From: Buchnera aphidicola (Panaphis juglandis)
Lineage (GTDB): Bacteria > Pseudomonadota > Gammaproteobacteria > Enterobacterales > Enterobacteriaceae
NCBI RefSeq assembly: GCF_964059065.1
Contig: NZ_OZ060378.1
Coordinates: forward strand, 304,930-368,929
DNA: 64,000 nucleotides
Reading direction: 5' to 3'
Made by a program: the position numbers and the translations under genes. This document shows, in pieces, positions 49,803-62,016 of this stretch. Within the stretch, counting starts at the first letter, position 1, and each line of letters opens with the position of its first letter. The notes below the pieces were generated by a model that searched no databases, had not been told where the DNA came from, and saw only the letters and a list, made by a program, of their open reading frames with translations.

Positions 49803-50903
49803 ATGCATTATATAGTATTAGCAAGAAAATGGAGACCGCAATCTTTTGACTCTATTATTGGACAAAATCACATTATTACAACACTTTTGAATAGTTTTAC
49901 ACTCAATAAAATACATCAATCATGGATATTCTATGGAACGCGAGGAGTTGGAAAAACAACTATAGCACGTTTGTTATCAAAATCCTTAAATTGTAAAAAC
50001 CGAAATCAAATATATTCTTGCAATAAATGTAAAAATTGTAAAAACATCCAATTAGGTTGCTTCCCAGACATAATTGAAGTTGATGCTGCTTCTAAAACAA
50101 GAGTAGAAAACATAAAAGAAATACTAGATACAGTAAAATACATACCTATTCAAGGAAAATTTAAAATTTATTTAATTGATGAAGTACATATGTTATCTAA
50201 ACACAGCTTTAATGCACTACTAAAAATCCTTGAAGAACCACCAAAATATGCAAAATTTATTCTTATTACCACTAATATTAATAAAGTACCTGATACCATC
50301 ATATCTAGATGTATGTATTTCTACTTTACTCCAATAGATATAACAGACATTAAAAAAAATTTAATAAATATTTTAAATGAAGAAAAGATATTTTTTGAAG
50401 AAGAAGCTGTTCATATTATTGCTGAAAAATCCGAAGGAAGCATACGAGATTCTTTAAATTTAACTGAGCAAGTTATGATGTTTAGTAATCAAAAAATTAC
50501 TCTTGATTCTGTATTCAAAATATTTGGTATGATCAGTAAAGAAAAAGTATTGAATATTATATTATCAATATTTAAAAAGAATACCATAAAATTATTTAAG
50601 ATATTAAAAAAAATATATAATTCTAATATAGATTTAGAAAAAATTTTAATAGAAATATTAAAAATTTTCCACAAGATTGCTATCATAATTATCAAAAAAT
50701 CTCAAAAAAAAAAGAAAAGATCATATCATACAGAAAAAATTATCGAAATATCCAAAAAAATTAATTTTTCTGAATTAAAAAAATATTATCAAATAATATT
50801 AAACGGAAGAAAAAACCTTTTCTTGGCACCAAATAAAAAAATTGGAATAGAAATCACACTATTGAATTTATTAAATGAAATAAAAAATAAAATCATTTTT
50901 TAA
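49803..50903 (+). CDS. dnaX: DNA polymerase III gamma subunit (no tau-specific domains)
   Basis: Clamp-loader ATPase. I choose ATG 49803 (product begins MHYIVLARKWRPQSFD, as the family does); an in-frame ATG at 49767 adds 12 unsupported residues. 366 residues. Walker A GTRGVGKTT, four zinc cysteines in NCKNRNQIYSCNKCKNCKN..GC, DEVHMLSKHSFNALLKILEEPP, and sensor SRC are present through domain III (LNGRKNLFLAPNKKIGIEI). It ends there: domains IV and V of tau, which bind DnaB and Pol III alpha, are missing, and so is the E. coli frameshift site. ybaB follows as in E. coli. Confidence 0.95.
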   Translation: MHYIVLARKWRPQSFDSIIGQNHIITTLLNSFTLNKIHQSWIFYGTRGVGKTTIARLLSKSLNCKNRNQIYSCNKCKNCKNIQLGCFPDIIEVDAASKTRVENIKEILDTVKYIPIQGKFKIYLIDEVHMLSKHSFNALLKILEEPPKYAKFILITTNINKVPDTIISRCMYFYFTPIDITDIKKNLINILNEEKIFFEEEAVHIIAEKSEGSIRDSLNLTEQVMMFSNQKITLDSVFKIFGMISKEKVLNIILSIFKKNTIKLFKILKKIYNSNIDLEKILIEILKIFHKIAIIIIKKSQKKKKRSYHTEKIIEISKKINFSELKKYYQIILNGRKNLFLAPNKKIGIEITLLNLLNEIKNKIIF

Positions 50904-50997
50904 ATAGACAATATGATAAAATTGTTATATATTATAAAAAACAATACATCATTCATGATATAATTGTGTGATGTATAGTAAAAAGGAATTAAATACC

Positions 50998-51330
50998 ATG
51001 TTTGATAAAAATAACCTTGGAAATTTAATGCAACAAGCACAAAAAATGCAAGAAAAAATGAATCAAGCAAAAAATGAAATTGCAATAATGAAAGTTACAG
51101 GAGAATCTGGTGCAGGATTGGTAAAAATTACCATCAATGGAAAATATAACTGTACCAAAATAGATATTGACCCAATTCTGATTAAAAAAAACGATAAAGA
51201 AATCTTAGAAGACTTAATTGTTGCGGCATTTAATGATGCAAATAGAAAAATTAATGAAGAAAAAAAAAATAAAATATCAAACTTATCTACAGGAATACCA
51301 TTTCCTAATGATATTAATTTATTAGGATAA
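50998..51330 (+). CDS. ybaB: Nucleoid-associated protein YbaB/EbfC
   Basis: Small dimeric DNA-binding protein of uncertain regulatory role. I choose ATG 50998, with AAGGAATTAAATACC upstream, giving 110 residues (109 in E. coli) that begin [21 protein letters not shown] as in the family; ten codons upstream remain open but lack support. [20 protein letters not shown] and [14 protein letters not shown] are conserved. It sits between dnaX and htpG, with recR missing relative to E. coli. Confidence 0.96.
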   Translation: MFDKNNLGNLMQQAQKMQEKMNQAKNEIAIMKVTGESGAGLVKITINGKYNCTKIDIDPILIKKNDKEILEDLIVAAFNDANRKINEEKKNKISNLSTGIPFPNDINLLG

Positions 51331-51368
51331 CAGTAATATTAAGATTATTTAAAGAAAGGAATCATAAA

Positions 51369-53249
51369 ATGAATATTCAAAAAAAGGAAAAATATAGTTT
51401 TCAATCTGAAACAAAACAATTATTACATTTAATGATACATTCTCTGTATTCTAATAAAGAAATTTTTATTAGAGAATTAATATCAAATGCATCAGATGCA
51501 ATTGATAAAATGAAATTCAAATGCTTATCAGATACAAGTAATAAATTTAAAAACCATGATATGCGTATTCGAATACAAATTGATAAAAAAAAAAATACAA
51601 TCATTATCTCTGATAATGGAATTGGAATGACTAAAGACGATGTAATTCAAAATTTAGGAACAATTGCAAATTCAGGAACAAAAAAATTTTTACAATCTCT
51701 ATCTTCCCAAGATATAAAAAATAACCAATTAATTGGACAATTTGGTGTCGGTTTTTATTCATCATTTATTGTTGCAAATAAAGTCACTGTAAAAACTAGA
51801 TATGCAGAAGAAAATAATCCTAAAAATAGTATTTTATGGGAATCAGAAGGTAAAGGTGAATACAGTATTCAAACAACATACAAAGAAGAAAATGGAACAG
51901 AAGTCGAAATACATTTAAAAAATGATGAAAAACAATTTTTAGAAGAATGGAAAATAAATGAAATTATTAAAAAATATTCAGATCATATTTCCATTGCAAT
52001 AGAGATTCAAGAATATGATGAAAAAAATAAAATATTATCTTGGAAACAAATTAATACTGCAAAATCAATATGGACAATCCCAAGCACACAAATTAGTGAT
52101 GATGAATATAAAAAATTTTATCAATATTTAACAAAAGATATAAACGAACCATTATCATGGATACATAATAAAGTTGAAGGTACTCAAGAGTATACAAATT
52201 TATTATATATACCAAAAAAATCACAATGGAATATATGGGATCAAGAAAATAAAAAAAACGGATTGAAATTATATGTAAAAAAAATTTATATTATGGATGA
52301 TGTAAATCAATTTTTACCAAACTATTTAAGATTCATTAAAGGAATAATTGATACCAATAATTTACCATTAAATATTTCAAGAGAAATTTTACAAGAAAGT
52401 TACGTTACAAAAGTTTTAAAAAAAGCATTGACAAAAAAAATATTAAAACTAATACAAAAAATTTCCATTCAAGAAAAAGAAAAATATAAAATATTTTGGA
52501 AAGAGTTTGGAAATATATTAAAAGAAGGAATAGCTGAAGATTTAAAAAACCAATCCATAATTGCAGGTTTGTTACGTTTTTCTTCCATGAAATCAAATTC
52601 TCAAGAACAAAAATTATCTTTAAAAGATTATATTAAAAATATGCATACTAAACAAAATAAAATATATTTTGTTATTGCAGAAAACTACAATTCTGCAAAA
52701 AATAGTCCATATTTAGAAATTTTTAAAAAACATGAAATTGATGTATTATTATTATCAAATCACATTGATGAATGGATGATGAATTACTTAACTGAATTTG
52801 AAAATAAAAAATTTCAATCTATTAATAAAATTGATGATGAATTTGAAAAAATATTTGATGAAAAAATAAATCAAAAAATTAAACAGGAAGTAAAAGATCT
52901 TTTAGATGACATCAAAAACATCTTAAAAAATAAAATACATAAAGTGAATATTAGTCATAGACTTTTTGAAAGTCCAGTAGTTTTAGTATCAGATAAAAAT
53001 ACTATGAGTAAACAAATGTCTAAATTATTTGAAGCAGCTGGACAAAAAACACCACCAGTAAAATATACATTAGAAATTAATCCAAAACATAAAATAATTA
53101 AAAAAATAATGAATATGAAACAAAAAAATCAAAATATCGATTTATGGATTAATATTTTATTTGAACAATCCTTACTTGCATATCAAGGAACTCTAGAAAA
53201 TCCAAATGAATTCATAAAAAATATTAATAAAATTCTTATTCAGAAGTAA
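51369..53249 (+). CDS. htpG: Chaperone HtpG (bacterial Hsp90)
   Basis: ATP-dependent dimeric chaperone. 626 residues (624 in E. coli). The GHKL ATPase domain has FIRELISNASDAIDKM with the catalytic Glu, DNGIGMT, GTIANSGTK and GQFGVGFYS near residues 30-125; the middle domain has NLPLNISREILQE near 340-352; the C-terminal dimerisation domain is present. AAAGGAATCATAAA precedes ATG. adk starts 12 bases after the stop, so the two are probably cotranscribed. Confidence 0.98.
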   Translation: MNIQKKEKYSFQSETKQLLHLMIHSLYSNKEIFIRELISNASDAIDKMKFKCLSDTSNKFKNHDMRIRIQIDKKKNTIIISDNGIGMTKDDVIQNLGTIANSGTKKFLQSLSSQDIKNNQLIGQFGVGFYSSFIVANKVTVKTRYAEENNPKNSILWESEGKGEYSIQTTYKEENGTEVEIHLKNDEKQFLEEWKINEIIKKYSDHISIAIEIQEYDEKNKILSWKQINTAKSIWTIPSTQISDDEYKKFYQYLTKDINEPLSWIHNKVEGTQEYTNLLYIPKKSQWNIWDQENKKNGLKLYVKKIYIMDDVNQFLPNYLRFIKGIIDTNNLPLNISREILQESYVTKVLKKALTKKILKLIQKISIQEKEKYKIFWKEFGNILKEGIAEDLKNQSIIAGLLRFSSMKSNSQEQKLSLKDYIKNMHTKQNKIYFVIAENYNSAKNSPYLEIFKKHEIDVLLLSNHIDEWMMNYLTEFENKKFQSINKIDDEFEKIFDEKINQKIKQEVKDLLDDIKNILKNKIHKVNISHRLFESPVVLVSDKNTMSKQMSKLFEAAGQKTPPVKYTLEINPKHKIIKKIMNMKQKNQNIDLWINILFEQSLLAYQGTLENPNEFIKNINKILIQK

Positions 53250-53261
53250 TTTAATAATCAT

Positions 53262-53903
53262 ATGAAAATTATAATATTAGGTCCACCAGGATCTGGAAAA
53301 GGCACACAATCTCAATTATTAGAGAAACAATATAATATACCACACATCTCAACAGGAGATATACTCAGAAAAAATATAATTAAAAATCAAAAGATAAACA
53401 TTTTGATTAACAAAAAAATTTCACAAGGAATATTAATTGATGATAATTTAATAATAAATTTAATCAAAAAAAGAATCCAAAAAAAAGATTGTATTAAAGG
53501 TTTTATTTTAGATGGATTTCCAAGAACATTATATCAATCAAAAAAAATAAAAGAAAATAATATTAAAATTAATTACATTATTGAATTAAGTTTAAAAAAA
53601 AATATCATATATGAAAGAATCTTAGGCCGTAGATTACACCCTAAATCAGGTAGAACATATCATGTTATATATCATCCTCCAAAATCTCCAGAAATAGATG
53701 ATATTACAAAAGAACCACTAGTCATTCGAAAAGATGATAATATTAATACTATTAATAGAAGATGTATTGAATATCAAAATATTAAAAAAACAATTTTAAA
53801 TTTTTTTATGAATGATATTCATAAAAATAAAATTAAATATTTAAAAATAAATTCAGATCAAAATATTGAATCTATAAACAAACAAATAAAAAAAATATTA
53901 TAA
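53262..53903 (+). CDS. adk: Adenylate kinase
   Basis: Interconverts AMP, ADP and ATP. 213 residues (214 in E. coli). P-loop GPPGSGKGTQ at 7-16, ISTGDILR at 29-36, GFILDGFPRT near 80-89, GRRLHPKSGRTYHV in the LID domain near 122-135, and RKDD near 156. It keeps the htpG-adk adjacency of E. coli. No strong ribosome-binding site of its own; coupling with htpG is plausible. Confidence 0.98.
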   Translation: MKIIILGPPGSGKGTQSQLLEKQYNIPHISTGDILRKNIIKNQKINILINKKISQGILIDDNLIINLIKKRIQKKDCIKGFILDGFPRTLYQSKKIKENNIKINYIIELSLKKNIIYERILGRRLHPKSGRTYHVIYHPPKSPEIDDITKEPLVIRKDDNINTINRRCIEYQNIKKTILNFFMNDIHKNKIKYLKINSDQNIESINKQIKKIL

Positions 53904-53930
53904 AAATAATTATAAAATATTATAAAAATA

Positions 53931-54004
53931 TACGCTCTATAGGATTCGAACCTATGACCTACGGCTTAGAAGGCCGTTGCTCTATCCAACTGAGCTAAGA
54001 GCGC
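53931..54004 (-). tRNA. tRNA-Arg (TCT anticodon)
   Basis: Minus strand, 74 bases. GCGCTCT pairs with AGAGCGT (G-U at the end) and the discriminator is A. The anticodon loop CTTCTAA has TCT, reading AGA/AGG, the dominant arginine codons in this A+T-rich genome. It corresponds to E. coli argU, also next to folD. CCA is not encoded (TAT follows). Confidence 0.96.
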
Positions 54005-54086
54005 TAAAATATATAATGTATTAAAAATTAATAATATATCATATTATTATATATAATATATATTAAATTTCAAGTAGGATATTTAT

Positions 54087-54953
54087 ATGATACAAAAAAA
54101 TAAAATACTTAATGGTATAGATGTTTCAAAAATAATGATAAAAAAGATAAAAAACTCTATTATTAATGAAACAGGTTCTGGTAAACGTTTTCCTTCACTA
54201 GCAATGATTTGGATTAACAATAATGAATCCTCTAAATTATACGTAAAAAAAAAAAATATTGCTTGTCAAGATGTTGGAATTTCAACCAAAGAATGGATTT
54301 TTGATAATTCAGTCCAAGAAAAAAAAATAATTGAACTTATTAAAACACTAAATAATGACGAAAAAATTGATGGTATTTTAATACAATTACCACTACCAAA
54401 TCATATTAATCCTAATAATATCTTTAAAACAATTCACCCAAAAAAAGATGTGGATGGATTCCATCCGTATAATATTGGATGTTTATGTCAAAAAACTCCA
54501 AAACTAAGACCTTGTACATCAAAAGGAATTATAACCCTTCTAAATCAGTATAAAATTAGAATGCAAGGATTACATGCAACAATAATAGGAGCTTCAAATA
54601 TTGTAGGTCGTCCAATGGCACTAGAATTACTTTTCGCAGGATGTACAATTACTATTACTCACAGATTTACTAAAAATATTAAAAAACATACTAAAAAATC
54701 TGATATAATTATTATCGGAATTGGAAAACCAAATTTTCTAAATGATCAAGATGTTAAATCTGGATCTATTATTATTGATGTTGGAATTAATAAATTACCC
54801 AAAGAAAAAAAAATTTATGGAGATGTAAATTTTAAATCTGTTTTTCCAAAAGTATCATATATTACTCCTGTTCCAGGAGGAGTTGGACCAATGACAGTAG
54901 CTACATTATTGGAAAATACATTAGAAGCCTACCAAAACAAACATCAATATTAA
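54087..54953 (+). CDS. folD: Methylenetetrahydrofolate dehydrogenase/cyclohydrolase FolD
   Basis: Bifunctional enzyme producing 10-formyl-THF, the formyl donor for Fmt (62.5 kb) and for purines. 288 residues, as in E. coli. KLYVKKKNIACQDVG with the catalytic Tyr and Lys near 50-64, QLPLPNHIN, KDVDGFHPYNIG near 120-131, CTSKGI, the NADP-binding GASNIVGRPMALELL near 165-180, and PVPGGVGPMTVATLLENT near the C-terminus are intact. AGTAGGATATTTAT precedes ATG. Convergent with cysS. Confidence 0.98.
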   Translation: MIQKNKILNGIDVSKIMIKKIKNSIINETGSGKRFPSLAMIWINNNESSKLYVKKKNIACQDVGISTKEWIFDNSVQEKKIIELIKTLNNDEKIDGILIQLPLPNHINPNNIFKTIHPKKDVDGFHPYNIGCLCQKTPKLRPCTSKGIITLLNQYKIRMQGLHATIIGASNIVGRPMALELLFAGCTITITHRFTKNIKKHTKKSDIIIIGIGKPNFLNDQDVKSGSIIIDVGINKLPKEKKIYGDVNFKSVFPKVSYITPVPGGVGPMTVATLLENTLEAYQNKHQY

Positions 54954-54997
54954 TTTTTATAATTCAATATAAAAATATTTTATAAATAAAAATTATA

Positions 54998-56266
54998 CTA
55001 TTTTTTTATTAATAAATTATTAAGATATTTTAAAAATTTTTTTGGATCCTGATTTAAAAGACCAAGAATTCTAGATAAATATTTCAATTGAAAAATCAAC
55101 TGTGTTGCAAGAAATAATTTATTCTCTCTTAATAGTAAATTCACTTCTTTTAATATCGAAAATAAAACAGATATTGCTTTAGGGGTATTAAAATCATCAT
55201 ACATAGCATGATAGAAATCTATACAAAAATACTGATATTTTAAAACAAAAAATTTATTTTTAATAATTATCTTGTTGTACAAATTTTGCAAAACAATGTA
55301 AAATTTTCTTAAAGAAAAAACTGATCTATAAATATTATCAGAATTATAATATAATGGTTTACGATAATGGGTTGATAAAAAAAAATAACGAATAATTTCT
55401 GAATTATACTTTTTTAACAAATCACGTAATAAAATAGTATTCAATAAGGATTTTGACATTTTTTGATTTTTAATCAATAAAGAACCTACATGAACCCAGT
55501 ATTTTCCATAATCTTTTTGGTTATTATAACAAACGGATTGAGCAATTTCATTTTCATGATGCGGAAAAATCAAATCTGAACCTCCACCATGAATATCAAT
55601 ATATTTTCCAAAAAAAACATTATTAATAGCTGAACATTCTATGTGCCAGCCTGGTCTACCAAAACCCCATGGAGAATTCCAATTTGGAGAATCTAAAAAA
55701 CTTTTTTTCTTCCATAAAACAAAATCGTAATCAGAATTTTTTTCATCCATTAGATTAACTAAGTTATTCATCTTTAATTTATATTTATTTTGTTTCGATA
55801 AACGTCCATATTTTTTAAAACTATTTACTGAAAATAAAACATCGCCGTTTAATCCAATATAAGCATGATTTTTAGAAATCAATTTTTCGATCATAAAAAT
55901 AATATCATTAATATGATTCGTGACACGAGGTTCAATATATGGAGGAATTAAACCTAAATCTAAAAAATCTTTATTCATATTAATAATCATCTCATCTGTA
56001 AAATCAGAGATTTTTTTATTAAATTTTTTTGATTTATTTATAATTTTATCATCAATATCTGTAATATTTCGGATATATTTAACTTTGTATTTACAATGAT
56101 TAAGATATCTTATCATCATATCAAATGATATAAATGTACGTGCGTGCCCAATATGACAGTAATCATATACCGTTATACCACATACATAAAAATTAACTAT
56201 ATTTGAAAAATATGGAATAAATATTTCTTTTTTTTTCGTTATAGTATTAAAAATTTTTAACATCAC
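54998..56266 (-). CDS. cysS: Cysteinyl-tRNA synthetase, C-terminally shortened
   Basis: Class I synthetase. 422 residues against 461 in E. coli. The zinc ligand Cys in FYVCGITVYD, HIGH in YCHIGHARTF at about 35-44, the second Cys in HIECSAINN, HHENEIAQS with the zinc histidine, and KMSKSLLN near 265 are present. The helical bundle is intact, but roughly 40 residues of the C-terminal anticodon-recognition domain are missing. Convergent with folD; cspE lies upstream on the same strand after a repeat and a hairpin. Confidence 0.96.
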   Translation of the reverse strand: MMLKIFNTITKKKEIFIPYFSNIVNFYVCGITVYDYCHIGHARTFISFDMMIRYLNHCKYKVKYIRNITDIDDKIINKSKKFNKKISDFTDEMIINMNKDFLDLGLIPPYIEPRVTNHINDIIFMIEKLISKNHAYIGLNGDVLFSVNSFKKYGRLSKQNKYKLKMNNLVNLMDEKNSDYDFVLWKKKSFLDSPNWNSPWGFGRPGWHIECSAINNVFFGKYIDIHGGGSDLIFPHHENEIAQSVCYNNQKDYGKYWVHVGSLLIKNQKMSKSLLNTILLRDLLKKYNSEIIRYFFLSTHYRKPLYYNSDNIYRSVFSLRKFYIVLQNLYNKIIIKNKFFVLKYQYFCIDFYHAMYDDFNTPKAISVLFSILKEVNLLLRENKLFLATQLIFQLKYLSRILGLLNQDPKKFLKYLNNLLIKK

Positions 56267-56306
56267 TAGCTCTTACATAAGAATATTGATTTAATATATA
56301 AAAATT

Positions 56307-56346
56307 AAAAATATAAAAATATAAAAATATAAAAATATAAAAATAT
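56307..56346. repeat. Tandem repeat, 8-bp unit AAAAATAT, five copies
   Basis: Forty bases of exact AAAAATAT units just upstream of cysS (minus strand), the same unit as the array at 31369-31430. Likely slippage product in A+T-rich DNA. Confidence 0.85.
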
Positions 56347-56368
56347 ATCAGTATAATTAACTTCATAT

Positions 56369-56409
56369 TTCACCACAGAACTACAATACAATTTTTATAC
56401 TGTGGCGAA
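56369..56409 (-). terminator. Hairpin after cspE
   Basis: TTCACCACAG (56369-56378) and CTGTGGCGAA (56400-56409) pair at 9 of 10 positions around a 21-base loop, 50 bases beyond the cspE stop on the minus strand. Richer in G+C than its surroundings. Consistent with a terminator or 3'-end stabiliser for cspE. Confidence 0.55.
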
Positions 56410-56459
56410 TATGTCATATTAAAAATAAAATACTGTTACACATTACATTAATAAAATTA

Positions 56460-56669
56460 TTATAGACTAACAACATTAGCTGCGGAAGGTCCTTTTGCAC
56501 CTTCAGTTATTTCAAATTCAACACTTTGACCTTCTGACAAAGTTTTAAAACCATTACTTTGAATTGCTGAAAAATGAACAAAAACATCTTTACTTCCATC
56601 TTCAGGTGTAATAAAACCAAAACCTTTAGATTCATTAAACCATTTTACATTGCCTTTAATCTTGGACAT
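56460..56669 (-). CDS. cspE: Cold-shock-like protein CspE
   Basis: Single-stranded nucleic-acid-binding OB-fold protein acting as RNA chaperone and antiterminator. 69 residues, same length as E. coli CspE and nearly identical: [16 protein letters not shown] (RNP1) and [10 protein letters not shown] (RNP2) with all aromatic binding residues. It starts SKIKGN and ends AANVVSL, fitting CspE better than CspC. Its codons are less A/T-biased than those of neighbours and its conservation is the highest of any protein here, suggesting high expression. TAAGGTAATTTAG before ATG is a good ribosome-binding site. Confidence 0.96.
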   Translation of the reverse strand: MSKIKGNVKWFNESKGFGFITPEDGSKDVFVHFSAIQSNGFKTLSEGQSVEFEITEGAKGPSAANVVSL

Positions 56670-57006
56670 CTAAATTACCTTAACCATAAAACACTAAAAA
56701 AAAAATCAATTTTACTTTAAAAGTAATATAATAGAATTATATTAATATTGAAAATTTAAAAAGTAAAAAATGTAAACAATCTAAATTTACAAATGTTATT
56801 AAATAATTATAACAAATTTAAAACAATAATCTAAATTATAATAAAAATTAATATAAAATATTTATAATGAATATTTAAATAATAATAATTAAAAATTAAA
56901 TTATAATATTATAAATATAAAAAATGTATTATTAATTATTAATATATGAAATATTTTATTAAATAATTAAATAAATAAATAATTAAATAATAAAAAAATA
57001 TATCTT
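56670..57006. other. Spacer between 5S rRNA and cspE
   Basis: 337 bp almost wholly A/T. On the minus strand the 5S end is followed by TATATTTTTTTATTATTT, a T-rich stretch that could serve as the rRNA terminator. A TATAAT (56736-56741 on the minus strand) lies 67 bases before the cspE start and may be its -10 box, but no convincing -35 accompanies it. Confidence 0.4.
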
Positions 57007-57126
57007 ATCCCTGGCAATGTCCTACTTTCACACGAGGAGACCTCGTACTAACATCGGCGTTATAATATTTCACTTCTGAGTTCGGTATGGAATCAGGTGG
57101 TACCATTACACTATATTCGCCAGGAA
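57007..57126 (-). rRNA. rrf: 5S ribosomal RNA
   Basis: 120 bases on the minus strand, with terminal stem CCTGGCG.../...TTGCCAGGG, the CCGAACTCAGAAGTGAAA loop B/helix III block and GATGTTAGT and GAAAGTAGG segments typical of gammaproteobacterial 5S. It lies 71 bases after 23S. Ends are set by alignment to the remembered E. coli sequence and may be off by a few bases. Confidence 0.96.
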
Positions 57127-57197
57127 TAAAATATATTTTTATAAATATATATAAAAATATTAACAATAAAATTAATAAAAAACAACTATATTTGTTA

Positions 57198-60103
<2,906 letters not shown>

Positions 60104-60272
60104 TAACAAAATTTAGTTGCTTTTTATTAATTCTATTTTTTAAAAGAGCATAAAAAATTTTATATTTTATTTTTTATAAATAAAATATAAAACTTAAATA
60201 TTATTCATTATAATAACATAATATGTATTTTTTTCATATATATTTTTTTATTTTTTTTTATTTTTTTTCATT

Positions 60273-60345
60273 TGTCCTCTAGGGGAATTGAACCCCTGTT
60301 GCCGCCGTGAAAGGGCGATGTCCTGGACCGCTAGACGAAGAGGAC
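60273..60345 (-). tRNA. tRNA-Glu (TTC anticodon)
   Basis: Minus strand, 73 bases. GTCCTCT pairs with AGAGGAC; anticodon loop CTTTCAC has TTC. It sits between aroE and 23S as a transcribed part of the split rRNA operon. The discriminator is A where E. coli has G, and CCA is not encoded. Its U34 is a target of the TusA/TusE thiolation relay. Confidence 0.96.
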
Positions 60346-60473
60346 TAACAATAAAAATAAAAAATTTATAATAATTAAAAAAAATAATAAAAACATTTTA
60401 TCCTGAAGAAATCTAATTATCACAAAATACTAAAAAATAGTCAAATATTTTCTTCAAATATTATTATATAATT

Positions 60474-61319
60474 TTAAAAAAAATATTTTTTATTTTGATT
60501 CAAGATATTAATTACAGATGAAATATTTGGTAAAATACCACTCCATAAATAAAAAGAATATGCTGCTTGACTCACTAACATTCCAATACCATCGGAATAA
60601 TATAATGCCCCATTATCTTTACACCAAATCAAAAATGGTGTCATATCATCACTATAACATACATCATAAAATATTGTCCTTTCAGGATAAAATACAATAT
60701 CAGAATTAAAAATATCATCCATACGTTTTATTTTTAATGATACTGCATTAATAACAATATCATAATTTAATTTTTTTAAATCATTAATTTTTATTGCATT
60801 AATTACACCTAATTTTTTAAAAAAAATAGACAAATTATAAGCACGTTTAAAAGTTCTATTGACAACATCAATCTTACAACCTAAAAATAATAAATCTGGA
60901 ATAATACCTCTTGCTACTCCTCCTGCTCCAATTAATAATACTTTTTTATTTTTATGAATAAAATTTAATCTTTTTAAATCACACAAAAAACCAATTCCGT
61001 CAGTATTATCACCAGTGATACTATTATCTTTATTTTTTTTCAATACATTTACTGATCCAGATACTTTTGCTCTATTAGTTAAAATGTCTGATATTTTATA
61101 CGCATCCTCCTTAAATGGAATTGTAACATTTGCACCTTTTCCGTAATTTTGAAAAAAATTTTTTAAAGTTTCAAAAAATGAATCTTCCTTGATAGATTGT
61201 ATTTCATAATTTATATTAAATTTTGTCTGATTAGAAAACATCTGATAAATCATTGGTGATTTCGAATAATGAATATCTGTTCCAAACAAAACATAATTAT
61301 ATTTTTTATCTTGATTCAT
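60474..61319 (-). CDS. aroE: Shikimate dehydrogenase
   Basis: NADP-dependent reduction of 3-dehydroshikimate to shikimate, the step after AroQ. I choose the ATG at 61319, giving 281 residues (272 in E. coli) that begin MNQDKKYNYVLFGTDIHYSKSP; an ATG 23 codons upstream would lie deep in tsaC. Substrate site GANVTIPFKEDA with catalytic Lys, GDNTDGIGF with catalytic Asp, NADP loop GAGGVARG, NRTFKRA and QAAYSFYLW are present. It overlaps tsaC by 14 bases, so translation is coupled, and it leads into tRNA-Glu and 23S. Confidence 0.97.
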   Translation of the reverse strand: MNQDKKYNYVLFGTDIHYSKSPMIYQMFSNQTKFNINYEIQSIKEDSFFETLKNFFQNYGKGANVTIPFKEDAYKISDILTNRAKVSGSVNVLKKNKDNSITGDNTDGIGFLCDLKRLNFIHKNKKVLLIGAGGVARGIIPDLLFLGCKIDVVNRTFKRAYNLSIFFKKLGVINAIKINDLKKLNYDIVINAVSLKIKRMDDIFNSDIVFYPERTIFYDVCYSDDMTPFLIWCKDNGALYYSDGIGMLVSQAAYSFYLWSGILPNISSVINILNQNKKYFF

Positions 61320-61887
61320 CACGAATACACTCTCCGGTAATAATATTAAAAATTTTAGAAGGATACAAAAAATTACCAATATTACCATCTAATATTGGAA
61401 AATCTGAACCAAAAAAATCACATACTTCATTAGGAGTTTTTGATGGTTGCATTCCAGAAATATTAGCACTAGTAGAAATAATAGGCTTTCCATAATACCA
61501 ACATAAATTTCTTAAAATAGCATGAGAAGTAACTCTTACAGCAATTAAACCTGAATAACCAGTAATTAAATTAGAAACATTTGGTTGTGATGGAACTAAA
61601 AATGTAATACATCCTGGCCAACAAGAAAACATTATTGATTTTTCTTTAATAGAAAGATAAGTTTCATTAATATAAGGTAATAATTGATAATAATGAGAAG
61701 CAACTAAAATTAAACCTTGATTTCTATTTCTATTTTTTAAATTTATTAATTTTAAAATTGTATCTTGATGATCAGGATTACATCCTAAACCAAATACTGA
61801 TTCCGAAGGATACGCAATAATATCATTATTATTTAAAAGGTTTAAACAATGCATCAAAGAAAAATAAGATTTTTTTTTTATCATCAT
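61306..61887 (-). CDS. tsaC: Threonylcarbamoyl-AMP synthase TsaC
   Basis: First step of t6A37 synthesis in tRNAs reading ANN codons: threonine, bicarbonate and ATP to threonylcarbamoyl-AMP. 193 residues (190 in E. coli). IAYPSESVFGLGCNPD near 25-40, LKNRNRNQGLILVAS, FSCWPGCITFLVP, IAVRVTSHA and the ISTSANISG loop near 140-148 are conserved. The second ATG codon is an alternative start. Overlap with aroE reproduces the E. coli tsaC-aroE pairing. Divergent from def across 129 bp. Confidence 0.97.
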   Translation of the reverse strand: MMIKKKSYFSLMHCLNLLNNNDIIAYPSESVFGLGCNPDHQDTILKLINLKNRNRNQGLILVASHYYQLLPYINETYLSIKEKSIMFSCWPGCITFLVPSQPNVSNLITGYSGLIAVRVTSHAILRNLCWYYGKPIISTSANISGMQPSKTPNEVCDFFGSDFPILDGNIGNFLYPSKIFNIITGECIRDESR

Positions 61888-62016
61888 ATTAAAAATTTTT
61901 ACACATTTATAATTTATTCATTAAATATTACTATTTTATATTTTTTATAATTTCGTATAATAATAAATTAAAATACATGATATCATATATAAATACTTAA
62001 TTAAAAATTTTTTCAT

